DNA of 64,000 bases from Roseburia rectibacter (GTDB taxonomy: Bacteria > Bacillota > Clostridia > Lachnospirales > Lachnospiraceae), in the NCBI RefSeq assembly GCF_014287515.2, contig NZ_CP092473.1:1081001-1145000 (forward strand). The letters run 5' to 3'. The notes under the pieces were generated by a model, which saw nothing but the letters and a program-made list of their open reading frames with translations, did not search any database and was not told where the DNA came from. The translations under genes were made by a program, and so were the position numbers. Shown piece by piece: positions 1 to 7,739 of this stretch; positions within the stretch are counted from its first letter, which is position 1, and each line of letters starts with the position of its first letter.

Positions 1-849
1 GCCGCCAAGTGGAATATAGATGTAGGTCTGAAACCATTGTCCAAGTGTAATATGCCAGCGCCGCCAGAATTCTGTCATGCTTGTGGAGAGATAGGGGTGC
101 ATAAAGTTTATGGGAAGCTTAAAACCAAGCATTCTGCCCAGACCTGCTGCCATCAGGGAATAACCATAAAAATCAAAGTAAATCTGGAAAGAATATGCAT
201 AGATTCCAAGCCATGCAAGCGGTGTGGAGATACTTTCATATCCGATCGTGCCAACATTTGCCCACAGACTGCCAAACTGATTCGCCAGAATCGCTTTTAA
301 GCCAAGTCCCCGGATAAAAAGTTTCATACCCTCCGCCAGATTTTCGGGCAGAAAGCGTCTTGCGCTGTGAAGCTGCCTGCGCAGCATCTCATACGGGGTA
401 ATTGGTCCGGAAATTAATTTTGGGAACATGCTGATGTAAGTACCGAATGTCACAAAATCCCGTTCCGGTAAAATACGTCCGTAATAGATATCAAAAAGAT
501 ATGCAGTCAGCTGGAACGTATAAAAACTGATTCCGAGCGGCAGAGATAAATGTCTGGAATATTTAAACAAAAACAACCATAAAAAATCGAAAAAAATAAC
601 TTTTGTCAAAAAGAGTTTCTTTTTTCTTGAATTGTGTATCTGATAAAGGCAGATTCCAAACACATAATTGAGATAGGTCAGAACCATTAATAGAAACAGT
701 GCATATGGCTGTTTGATCACCCCGATTGCATAAAACAATACGCTCCCTGCAAAGAGCGTATTGTTTCTGAAAGCAGCAGGTGTGACATAATAGGCAAACA
801 GAAATAATGGCAAAAAAATAAAAATAAAGTTGAGACTGCTGAATACCAT
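1..849 (-). CDS. MBOAT family membrane O-acyltransferase (AlgI/DltB/PatA-like), 3' end outside window
   Basis: Reading the minus strand from the ATG at 849, 283 codons stay open to the window edge, so the gene is partial at its C-terminus. The product starts with a hydrophobic stretch (LNFIFIFLPLFLFAYYV) and continues through several membrane segments. It carries the MBOAT signatures PLGISFYTFQ, YFDFYGYSLMAAGLGRMLGF and TEFWRRWHITLGQWF, where the His of WRRWH is the family active-site residue. MBOAT proteins move acyl groups across or onto envelope polymers (alginate, teichoic acid, peptidoglycan). The gene starts 29 bases after the rsiV-like gene and is probably in the same transcript. In Bacillus subtilis the sigV-rsiV operon carries the peptidoglycan O-acetylase oatA, so I infer a peptidoglycan or wall-polymer O-acetylation role here. 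The substrate is not shown by sequence. Confidence 0.9.
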   Translation of the reverse strand, partial: MVFSSLNFIFIFLPLFLFAYYVTPAAFRNNTLFAGSVLFYAIGVIKQPYALFLLMVLTYLNYVFGICLYQIHNSRKKKLFLTKVIFFDFLWLFLFKYSRHLSLPLGISFYTFQLTAYLFDIYYGRILPERDFVTFGTYISMFPKLISGPITPYEMLRRQLHSARRFLPENLAEGMKLFIRGLGLKAILANQFGSLWANVGTIGYESISTPLAWLGIYAYSFQIYFDFYGYSLMAAGLGRMLGFKLPINFMHPYLSTSMTEFWRRWHITLGQWFQTYIYIPLGG

Positions 850-878
850 GCCAGAATCCTTTACTACATAGACATTTC

Positions 879-1787
879 TTATTTTAAAATATCGGCGATC
901 GCATCGTGTGGGATCGTAAATTCTACAACACCCATAGACATTGGACCGACATCGCCCTCGTTGAAGCTGATGACGAGATTTCCGTCAGCATTAACATAGA
1001 AGGAAGTATCATCGTTAATGGAGGTAAAGTTCCATTCAGGAACTTCTGTATCATCCAGCCAGTAGGAGACATTTTCGTCGGCATCCATCTGCTCCCTCAT
1101 CTGTGATTTGATGTTTTCGCTGATCGGGGTGATATAGTCAGATCCCTCTTTAAAAAGATCTTTTAACGCAAGGCGTTCCCCGGTCTTTAAATCAATCGTG
1201 TAATAATAATCCATCTCATAACCGCTGCCGGCAGCCTGATAACACATCAGTTTTAAGGTAAAATAGTCGTCAGTTGTGTTGATGACCTCATGTTTGATCA
1301 TGACATCCTGATAACCTTCGTTGTTCATATTCTGTTTGAACTCTGCGATCAGGCTGTCACTGATCTTTTCAATCTCTGCATTGATCTCATCGGTTGATTT
1401 CTTTAAATTTTCCCCAACCGGGTCTTCCGTTGTATTTTCAGTGGAAGCGACAGTTTCCGGTACCAGTTTTGGAACATTGACATCGGCGTTGTTTTTGTCA
1501 CTGCTGTACTGGTAATCGCGGAATGTGACAACCTCGATCAGATTTCCAAGCAGCGGGATCTGTTCCATCGCATAGGCGACACGCGGTGAAGTATTTGGCA
1601 GGATGACAAACGCTGCGATCGCTGCGGCAGCGCCAACCCAGATTCTTGTGATAATGGTTTTATTGTGTTTGTTCTTCTTCTCGGCTTTCGCCTGATTCAT
1701 TTTTTCTTTCATTTTTATGATCTCCTTTTCGGGCATTTGCAAGGTGTCATAGGATTTTTTTAATTCATAAAAATCATTTGTGTTCAT
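879..1787 (-). CDS. rsiV: RsiV-like anti-sigma factor (DUF4163/DUF3298 type)
   Basis: The 302-aa protein has a cytoplasmic N-terminal part (residues 1-45) that would bind the sigma factor. One membrane segment follows (about 46-63, WVGAAAAIAAFVIL), then a large outside domain. After the membrane segment comes A71-Y72-A73, an AXA signal-peptidase-type site. In B. subtilis RsiV, lysozyme binding exposes such a site for signal peptidase and starts release of SigV. The outside part (about 150-300) has the DUF3298 look (YYYTIDLKTGERLALKDLF). The start ATG overlaps the sigma-factor stop (ATGA at 1784-1787), showing translational coupling. Sigma partner and topology fit RsiV well; lysozyme binding itself is inferred. 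Confidence 0.85.
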   Translation of the reverse strand: MNTNDFYELKKSYDTLQMPEKEIIKMKEKMNQAKAEKKNKHNKTIITRIWVGAAAAIAAFVILPNTSPRVAYAMEQIPLLGNLIEVVTFRDYQYSSDKNNADVNVPKLVPETVASTENTTEDPVGENLKKSTDEINAEIEKISDSLIAEFKQNMNNEGYQDVMIKHEVINTTDDYFTLKLMCYQAAGSGYEMDYYYTIDLKTGERLALKDLFKEGSDYITPISENIKSQMREQMDADENVSYWLDDTEVPEWNFTSINDDTSFYVNADGNLVISFNEGDVGPMSMGVVEFTIPHDAIADILK

Positions 1788-2293
1788 TCGGTTACCTCCA
1801 TTTTCAGTTTTAACTTCTGCATACTGCGGTACAGACGGCTTTTTATGGTATTGACATTTTCATTTAAGACGCGGGCGATATCTTCGATTTTTAAGTCCTC
1901 GAAATACCGAAGTTCCACGATCGCCTTATCCTCCGGGGACAAAGAATCAAGCGCAGTTCTAAGATCTAAGTCCTGATACTGGTCCGGTTTTCCCTCTGCG
2001 ATCAGTGAATCCTCGTAAGAAATGGTATCCGGCCGCTTTAAATGATGAAAAATCTCATTTAACATGATGCGGTAAATCCAGGTCGCCGCATATTCCGGCT
2101 GCCTTAGGGAAGCACTGTTTTTGATCGCCAGATAAGCGCCGTTTTGTACGATGTCACTTGCATCGTCTGGATTATGTACATAGCTGTATGCAAGATGATA
2201 GTAGCGGTTGTAATTTTCAAGCAGTAATCGTTCAATGAGTTCGTCATTGGATTCTGCAGTAAGTTTTTTTTCTTTTCCGGAAAAGAATTTCAA
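1784..2293 (-). CDS. sigV: ECF RNA polymerase sigma factor, SigV-like
   Basis: I place the start at TTG 2293, because AGGAGG (minus strand of 2301-2306) lies 7 bases upstream. This gives 169 aa, close to the usual length for this group. A longer frame to 2392 lacks a ribosome site. Region 2 is seen around residues 30-60 (YSYVHNPDDASDIVQNGAYL) and region 4 near the C-terminus (LRYFEDLKIEDIARVL followed by NTIKSRLYRSMQKLK), the usual ECF layout. It directs RNA polymerase to its own promoter and probably to the downstream MBOAT gene. It is held inactive by the product of the overlapping rsiV-like gene. Confidence 0.88.
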   Translation of the reverse strand: MKFFSGKEKKLTAESNDELIERLLLENYNRYYHLAYSYVHNPDDASDIVQNGAYLAIKNSASLRQPEYAATWIYRIMLNEIFHHLKRPDTISYEDSLIAEGKPDQYQDLDLRTALDSLSPEDKAIVELRYFEDLKIEDIARVLNENVNTIKSRLYRSMQKLKLKMEVTE

Positions 2294-2340
2294 GATCAGA
2301 TCCTCCTTTGCAAATATTTGATTCTTTCGAATCATCTGAC

Positions 2341-2373
2341 TATTAGATACAGCATAGTCATAAAAAGTTTCAA
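2341..2373 (-). promoter_or_regulatory. Probable ECF (SigV-type) promoter of the sigma operon
   Basis: On the minus strand TGAAAC (2368-2373) is followed, after about 16 bases, by TGTATCTAATA (2341-2351). The TGAAAC element and a GTATCTA/CGTCTA-like -10 region resemble promoters recognised by SigV-group ECF factors, and ECF genes usually autoregulate. It sits about 50 bases upstream of the TTG start. This is a motif match only. Confidence 0.5.
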
Positions 2374-2379
2374 ATACAA

Positions 2380-2408
2380 TGCAAAATATCAAAAAGGTAT
2401 GGTATAAT
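2380..2408 (+). promoter_or_regulatory. Probable extended -10 promoter for the leader and GNAT gene
   Basis: TATAAT at 2403-2408 is preceded by TGG, giving an extended -10 (TGGTATAAT). A -35 is poor (TGCAAA at 2380-2385). Transcription would start near 2415 and make a leader of about 200 bases before the GNAT gene at 2622. It runs divergent from the sigma operon. Confidence 0.5.
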
Positions 2409-2430
2409 GTGCGTAAGCATTGAGCAGTGC

Positions 2431-2491
2431 CAACGAAGTGAACAATAAAAAATGACTGCTTGCAGGCACTTTTTTATTGTTTGCTTCGTTG
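2431..2491 (+). terminator. Long near-perfect stem-loop in the GNAT leader
   Basis: CAACGAAG and AACAATAAAAAA on the left pair with TTTTTTATTGTT and CTTCGTTG on the right, around a core containing CTGCTTGCAG. The result is a 61-base hairpin with an A-run before and a T-run after its core, so it could act as a two-way terminator or attenuator. A smaller GGGC-GAAA-GCCC tetraloop hairpin follows at 2494-2505. Confidence 0.6.
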
Positions 2492-2597
2492 ATAGGGCGA
2501 AAGCCCGTCAGTCCGGAAAATCTCTGATTTTACGGACGTGCACTGCGGACAGGAGTGCAGCCAAATGATAAAAAATGACTGCTTGCAGGCACTTTTT
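2447..2597 (+). repeat. 28-bp direct repeat (2447-2474 and 2570-2597), hairpin-forming
   Basis: The same 28 bases (six A, TGACTGCTTGCAGGCAC, five T) occur at 2447-2474 and 2570-2597. Each copy can fold as a small A/T-flanked hairpin. Between the copies are two more stems, GTCCG/CGGAC (about 2510-2538) and GCACT/AGTGC (about 2540-2559). The second copy ends 24 bases before the GNAT start. This is a structured leader of unknown class; I could not match it to a named riboswitch. Confidence 0.6.
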
Positions 2598-2621
2598 AAG
2601 AAATAATGGAGACACACAACA

Positions 2622-3113
2622 ATGGACATAAGATTAGCAACAATAAATGATATAGATGCGATCACGGAAATGGAGAGACAGTGCTTTCCACCGGAAGAAG
2701 CAGCAGAAAAAGACTCTTTTGAGAAAAGACTGATCGTATTTCCGAATCATTTTTGGTTACTGGAGGACTCTGGAAAAATAGTGAGCATGATCAATGGAAT
2801 GACGACCAATATTCCGATTTTGCGGGATGAGATGTTTGAGGATGCCACGATGCACATGGAAGATGGGCAGTGGCAGATGATCTTTGGAGTGGCAACGCTG
2901 CCGGCATATCAGAAGATGGGATGTGCGTCAAAGCTCATGGAGCATGTGGTTGAGGACGTGAAAGCACAGGGACGCAAAGGAATTGTTTTGACATGTAAAG
3001 AAAGTCTTATTCCATTTTATGAGAAATTTGGTTATATTAATGAAGGAAAGTCCATGTCAAAACATGGGGGAGCCGTGTGGTATGATATGCGGCTGGTGTT
3101 TGAAGAATTATAG
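2622..3113 (+). CDS. GNAT family N-acetyltransferase
   Basis: The 163-aa single-domain protein has the GNAT fold signs: N-terminal IRLATINDIDAI, and an acetyl-CoA motif GVATLPAYQKMGCASKLM (about residues 89-106). Near the C-terminus is the aromatic LIPFYEKFGYINEG segment. The sequence resembles small arylalkylamine-type acetyltransferases, but the acceptor cannot be told from sequence. The ATG at 2622 has GGAG about 12 bases upstream. The gene is preceded by a structured leader with repeated hairpins, and a lipoprotein gene follows 21 bases later, so the two may be co-transcribed. Confidence 0.88.
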   Translation: MDIRLATINDIDAITEMERQCFPPEEAAEKDSFEKRLIVFPNHFWLLEDSGKIVSMINGMTTNIPILRDEMFEDATMHMEDGQWQMIFGVATLPAYQKMGCASKLMEHVVEDVKAQGRKGIVLTCKESLIPFYEKFGYINEGKSMSKHGGAVWYDMRLVFEEL

Positions 3114-3134
3114 AGAAAAGGAATTAATATAGAG

Positions 3135-4283
3135 ATGAAGAAACACAGATTGCCGTATATGGTTGCAGGGGCAGTGCTGTTTGCTGCACTTTTTACCGGA
3201 TGCACCAATGAGCGTTTAGAGGACGAACTGGATTTCCGCAAGATCGGGATTAACAGTATGCAGTCCGGTGACTATGAGGGGGCAGTTGCAGCTTTTAACA
3301 GTGCACTTTCCCAGTGTGTAGGTAAGATCACAGATACCGAGTTAGATATCTGTTACTACAAGGCAGCGGCACAGTATGCCGGAGGAGATATTGAGGGAGC
3401 ACTTGCAACTTACCAGGCGATGATCGATTATGATGGGAAGAATGGAAATGCCTATTACCTGCATGGATGTCTGAGTTTAAAACAGCAGGATACAGATACA
3501 GCAAAAAAAGATTTTGCAAATGCAGTGAAATATAACCCGGATGATTATGAATTGTATGTTGGGATTTATGAGAACCTTGCCGCTAATAATATGACTGACG
3601 AAGGGGAAGAGTATTTAAACAGGGCTTTTGATATCAAAGGCAATTCTGCAGAAAATCTGACCTGGCGAGGCAGGATTTATTATCTTCTTGGTCAGTATGC
3701 AAATGCAGTTAAAGAGTTAGAAGAAGCAGTGAAAAAAGACAGTGCCAAGGCAAATCTCTATCTTGCACAGGTCTATGAAGCTGAGGAAGATTCTGCGAAT
3801 GCAGAGAAGTATTATCAGGCATATGTGGACAGTGGTACGGCTGATTCGATTGCAATGAATGCACTTGCCGAGATCCAGATGGGAAAAGGCAACTATGAGG
3901 CAGCTTTAGAGGATATCAGACAGGGACTTGCGATGGATAATGTTACGAACCAGCAGGAACTTCTGTCAAATCAGATCATTGCTTATGAATATAGTGGAGA
4001 TTTTACATCCGCATGGGATGTTGTCCAGCAGTATGTTTCGCTTTATCCGGATGATGAGGCGGCACAGAGAGAATATATTTTCTTAAAGAATCGTCAGAGT
4101 ACGGATGAGAGCAGTAACACAGAATCTACAGAGGAAAGTGCTGCAGGAGATAGTTCCACAGCAGATAGCCCAGCAGAGAATGTCACAGGAGATAGTTCCA
4201 CAGCAGATGGCTCAGCAGAAAATGCCACAGGAGATAGTTCCGCAGAGGATAGTTCTTCACAGGATACGGGAAGTCAGAATTAA
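3135..4283 (+). CDS. TPR-repeat lipoprotein
   Basis: This 382-aa exported lipoprotein has a signal peptide ending in the lipobox LFTGC, with the lipid-modified Cys at residue 23. Tetratricopeptide repeats follow over about residues 35-310, for example MQSGDYEGAVAAFNSAL, GDIEGALATYQAMI and GQYANAVKELEEAV. The last 55 residues are a Ser/Thr/Asp/Ala-rich tail built from a 14-residue repeat. TPR lipoproteins usually scaffold protein contacts on the outer face of the membrane; the partner is unknown. It lies between a GNAT gene and hflX, with hflX beginning 20 bases after its stop. Confidence 0.88.
   Translation: MKKHRLPYMVAGAVLFAALFTGCTNERLEDELDFRKIGINSMQSGDYEGAVAAFNSALSQCVGKITDTELDICYYKAAAQYAGGDIEGALATYQAMIDYDGKNGNAYYLHGCLSLKQQDTDTAKKDFANAVKYNPDDYELYVGIYENLAANNMTDEGEEYLNRAFDIKGNSAENLTWRGRIYYLLGQYANAVKELEEAVKKDSAKANLYLAQVYEAEEDSANAEKYYQAYVDSGTADSIAMNALAEIQMGKGNYEAALEDIRQGLAMDNVTNQQELLSNQIIAYEYSGDFTSAWDVVQQYVSLYPDDEAAQREYIFLKNRQSTDESSNTESTEESAAGDSSTADSPAENVTGDSSTADGSAENATGDSSAEDSSSQDTGSQN
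4145..4270 (+). repeat. 42-bp tandem repeat in the lipoprotein tail
   Basis: AGGAGATAGTTCC recurs at 4145, 4187 and 4229, an exact 42-base period. It encodes 14-residue units of the type GDSSTADSPAENVT and GDSSTADGSAENAT. The third unit decays. The number of units probably varies between strains by slippage. Confidence 0.85.
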
Positions 4284-4303
4284 AAACAGCAAGGGAGGAA
4301 CAA

Positions 4304-5548
4304 ATGCCAGAACCCATTAAAATAGAAGAGGTAAAAGAACGCGTCATCTTAGTAGGTGTCAGTGAACAGGAGGGAGACGATGCGGAGGATTCTGTTGCAG
4401 AGTTAGCAGAACTCGTTAAGACTGCCGGAGCGGTTACCGTTGGAACTCTGATCCAGAAACGCGAACTGATCCATCCGGGCACCTATGTCGGAACCGGAAA
4501 AGTTCAGGAGATCGCAGACATGATCGCAGAGCTGGGGGCAACAGGTATTGTCTGTGATGATGAGCTGTCACCGGCACAGCTTAAAAACTTAGAGCAGATG
4601 TTAGACACGAAGGTCATGGACCGGACACTTATTATTCTTGATATTTTTGCGGCGCGGGCGACAACAAGTGAAGGAAAGATCCAGGTTGAGTTAGCGCAGT
4701 TAAAATACAGACTCAGCCGTCTGACCGGACTTGGCAGGTCAATGTCAAGGCTTGGTGGTGGTATCGGTACAAGAGGACCGGGTGAGAAAAAGTTAGAGAT
4801 GGACAGGCGTCTTATCAAAGACCGCATCGCCCAGTTGAACCGCGAATTAAAAGAAGTGCGTAAACACCGCGAGATCACGCGTGCCCAGAGAGAAAAGAAA
4901 CAGATACCTGTGGCTGCGATTGTCGGATACACCAATGCAGGAAAGTCAACACTGTTAAATCACTTAACAGGCGCGGGCGTGTTAGAGGAAGATAAGCTGT
5001 TTGCTACTTTAGATCCGACAACGCGTGTCTTAGAACTGCCGGGCAGACAGGAAATTCTTCTGACGGACACGGTCGGTTTTATCCGGAAGCTGCCACATCA
5101 TCTGATCGAAGCGTTTAAGAGTACTTTAGAGGAAGCAAAATATGCGGACTATATTCTGCATGTGGTGGATGCCTCCAATCCACAGCGCGATAAGCAGATG
5201 CATATCGTGTATGACACACTTTACCAGCTCGATATCAAAGAAAAAACGATCATAACGCTGTTTAACAAACAGGATCAGGTAACAGACGGGGAACCGTTAC
5301 GTGATTTTAAGGCGGATCATACATTAGCGATCTCTGCGAAAGAGGAAACCGGTTTAGAGGAGTTAAAAGAGCTTTTCTGCACGTTACTGCGTGATAATAA
5401 GATATTGGTGGAGCGCACGATCGCTTATCAGGATGCGGGAATTTTGCAGCAGATCAGGAAAAGCGGGGAACTTTTAGAAGAAGAGTACCGGCCGGATGGC
5501 ATTTTTATCCGCGCCTATGTCACACCGGAGATCTATGGAAGTTTATAG
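4304..5548 (+). CDS. hflX: GTPase HflX
   Basis: The 414-aa protein is full length for HflX. The N-terminal domain (about 20-190) contains VGTGKVQEIADMI and the glycine-rich SRLGGGIGTRGPGEKKLEMD linker. The G domain has G1 GYTNAGKST (about 207), G3 DTVGFIRKLP and G4 NKQD. HflX binds the 50S subunit and splits stalled or hibernating ribosomes under stress. The start has the strong site GGGAGG 7 bases upstream. The gene reads in the same direction as pyrC downstream, with a 59-base gap. Confidence 0.95.
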   Translation: MPEPIKIEEVKERVILVGVSEQEGDDAEDSVAELAELVKTAGAVTVGTLIQKRELIHPGTYVGTGKVQEIADMIAELGATGIVCDDELSPAQLKNLEQMLDTKVMDRTLIILDIFAARATTSEGKIQVELAQLKYRLSRLTGLGRSMSRLGGGIGTRGPGEKKLEMDRRLIKDRIAQLNRELKEVRKHREITRAQREKKQIPVAAIVGYTNAGKSTLLNHLTGAGVLEEDKLFATLDPTTRVLELPGRQEILLTDTVGFIRKLPHHLIEAFKSTLEEAKYADYILHVVDASNPQRDKQMHIVYDTLYQLDIKEKTIITLFNKQDQVTDGEPLRDFKADHTLAISAKEETGLEELKELFCTLLRDNKILVERTIAYQDAGILQQIRKSGELLEEEYRPDGIFIRAYVTPEIYGSL

Positions 5549-5573
5549 GTAAAATAAAGTTGGAATTTTAACA

Positions 5574-5593
5574 GAAGCATGAGAATGTGCTTC
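5574..5593 (+). promoter_or_regulatory. Small hairpin just upstream of pyrC
   Basis: GAAGCA (5574-5579) pairs with TGCTTC (5588-5593) and ends six bases before the pyrC Shine-Dalgarno GGAG. It could tune translation of pyrC. It is short, and no PyrR-type site or uracil riboswitch was recognised. Confidence 0.3.
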
Positions 5594-5607
5594 GGAATGG
5601 AGAAATT

Positions 5608-6933
5608 ATGACAATATTAATTCAAAATGGACAGGTGATCAATCCTGCTACAGGGATGAATGAGGTTGCGGATGTATTTGTGGAAAATGGTGTTGTTTCT
5701 AAGATCGCAAAGGGGATCAAAGATAAGGCAGACAAAAAGATCAATGCAAAGGGATGTTTTGTCATGCCTGGATTCATTGACATGCATGTGCATTTACGCG
5801 ATCCGGGATTTGAGGATAAGGAAACGATCGAGACAGGCTGCCGGGCAGCAGCACATGGCGGATACACGACGATCCTTGCAATGCCTAATACCAAACCGGT
5901 CGTTGACAATCCGGATGTTGTAAACTATGTGCATAATAAAGCAAAAACGGTCGGACTTGTAAATGTATTACAGGTGGGTGCCGTGACAAAAAATCAGGAA
6001 GGAAAAGAACTTGCGGATATTGAGGGAATGGTAAAGGCTGGAATCCCTGCAATCAGTGAGGACGGAAAATCCGTCATGAATGCCCAGTTATACCGCGAGG
6101 CGATGGAAAAAGCTGCAAAATTGGGCATTGTGGTACTTGCACATTGTGAGGATAAAAATCTTGTCAATGGCGGAGTCATGAACGAGGATGAGCACGCAAG
6201 GGAGCTTGGGTTAAAGGGAATCACCAATTCCGTAGAAGATATCATTGTTGCAAGAGATATCATGCTAAGCCACGACACCGGGGCAAAACTTCATTTATGT
6301 CATTGCTCGACGGAAGATTCCGTCATGATGGTCGATCTTGCAAAGCAGAAGAATGTAAAAGTTACCGCAGAAGTATGTCCGCATCATTTTACACTGACTT
6401 CGGATGATATACGCAAGATCGCACCGGAAATGGATGTGGAAAAGAATGTGATCGCTGCGGATGCGGATGCAGATACCAATTTCAAGATGAATCCTCCGCT
6501 TCGTACCAAAAAAGACGTGGAGGCATTAAGAGTGGGACTTCGTGACAATATTATGGATGTTATTTCTACCGATCATGCACCGCATACATTTGCAGATAAA
6601 AATACATCCATGAAAAATGCACCGTTTGGAATCGTAGGTCTTGAGACGGCTGCATGCCTGACTTATACAGAACTTGTACTTGGCGGTTATCTGACACCAA
6701 TGCAGATGGCAGAAAAAATGAGCTACAATCCGGCAAAGATCGTTGGAATCGATAAGGGTGATATTGCACCGGGAAAGACAGCAGATATTGTGATCTTTGA
6801 TCCAAATGAGACTTATAAGATTGATAAAAATAAATTTGCCAGCAAAGGAAGAAATACACCGTTTGACGGCAGAACCGTGACCGGAAAAGTAAAAATGACG
6901 ATCGTTGGCGGTCACATTGTATATGAAGAATAA
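5608..6933 (+). CDS. pyrC: Dihydroorotase PyrC
   Basis: This enzyme reversibly converts N-carbamoyl-aspartate to dihydroorotate in pyrimidine synthesis. The start is ATG 5608, with GGAG five bases upstream; an upstream GTG at 5587 has no good site. The 441-aa protein shows the zinc ligands DMHVHLRDPGF (about 58-68), the substrate motif AMPNTKP, an LAHCEDK segment and DHAPH near residue 320, all typical of the amidohydrolase-type class I enzyme. pyrK and pyrD follow, forming a partial pyrimidine cluster. Confidence 0.95.
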   Translation: MTILIQNGQVINPATGMNEVADVFVENGVVSKIAKGIKDKADKKINAKGCFVMPGFIDMHVHLRDPGFEDKETIETGCRAAAHGGYTTILAMPNTKPVVDNPDVVNYVHNKAKTVGLVNVLQVGAVTKNQEGKELADIEGMVKAGIPAISEDGKSVMNAQLYREAMEKAAKLGIVVLAHCEDKNLVNGGVMNEDEHARELGLKGITNSVEDIIVARDIMLSHDTGAKLHLCHCSTEDSVMMVDLAKQKNVKVTAEVCPHHFTLTSDDIRKIAPEMDVEKNVIAADADADTNFKMNPPLRTKKDVEALRVGLRDNIMDVISTDHAPHTFADKNTSMKNAPFGIVGLETAACLTYTELVLGGYLTPMQMAEKMSYNPAKIVGIDKGDIAPGKTADIVIFDPNETYKIDKNKFASKGRNTPFDGRTVTGKVKMTIVGGHIVYEE

Positions 6934-6962
6934 GAAAAGCGGTTAATAAAAGGAGAAAATTC

Positions 6963-7739
6963 ATGCAGACAAAGGGTACAAAATTTGAGGAAACTGCGAT
7001 CATCATCCGGCAGGAAGAGATCGCGGACGATATTTACAGTATGTGGCTGCGCACAGAGCACATCGCAGCACATGCAAAAGCAGGACAGTTTGTTTCTGTC
7101 TACTGCAATGAGGGAAGCAGACTGCTTCCAAGACCGATTAGTATCTGTGAGATCGACAGAAAGGACGGTGCGATCCGTCTGGTATACCGTGTGGCAGGAA
7201 AAGGAACCGCAGAATTTTCCGGCATGCGCACCGGTATGCAGTTAAAAGTGGTAGGACCGCTTGGAAATGGATTCCCACAGAAAAACAAAAAGGCATTTCT
7301 GATCGGTGGAGGAATCGGAATCCCGCCAATGTTAGAACTCGCAAAAGAGTTAGACTGCGAGAAAAAGATCGTGCTTGGATTCAGGGATGAACTGTTTTTA
7401 TTAGAGGATTTCCGGAATCGCGGACAGATCTATATTGCAACGGAGGATGGCAGTGCCGGAACAGAGGGAAATGTACTTGATGCGATCCGTGAGAACGGAC
7501 TGGATGCAGACATCATTTATGCCTGTGGACCAACCCCGATGCTGCGTGCAATCAAAGAATATGCCGCAGAGCAGAACATCGAGTGCTGGATTTCCATGGA
7601 AGAGCGCATGGCATGCGGTATCGGAGCCTGTCTTGCCTGCGTGTGCAAGTCAAAAGAAAAAGATGCACACAGCAATGTAAAAAATAAGAGAATCTGTAAA
7701 GAGGGACCGGTATTTCTTGCACAGGAGGTAGAATTCTGA
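6963..7739 (+). CDS. pyrK: Dihydroorotate dehydrogenase electron transfer subunit PyrK
   Basis: The 258-aa protein passes electrons from PyrDB to NAD. It has the FAD-binding motif RPISICEID (about 58), the NAD-binding LIGGGIGIPPML, and a C-terminal 2Fe-2S cluster with CGIGACLACVC and a fourth Cys in RICKEGP. Its TGA stop shares one base with the pyrD ATG, so the two subunits are translationally coupled. That fits their fixed heterotetramer. Confidence 0.95.
   Translation: MQTKGTKFEETAIIIRQEEIADDIYSMWLRTEHIAAHAKAGQFVSVYCNEGSRLLPRPISICEIDRKDGAIRLVYRVAGKGTAEFSGMRTGMQLKVVGPLGNGFPQKNKKAFLIGGGIGIPPMLELAKELDCEKKIVLGFRDELFLLEDFRNRGQIYIATEDGSAGTEGNVLDAIRENGLDADIIYACGPTPMLRAIKEYAAEQNIECWISMEERMACGIGACLACVCKSKEKDAHSNVKNKRICKEGPVFLAQEVEF

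Noticed and set aside
37..300. 87-aa plus-strand ORF at the left edge
   Set aside because: It is the antisense shadow of the MBOAT gene, which reads clearly on the minus strand to the window edge.
5549..5607. PyrR/uracil-type attenuator before pyrC
   Set aside because: Only a 6-bp hairpin is present; no anti-terminator, T-run terminator or PyrR box was found.
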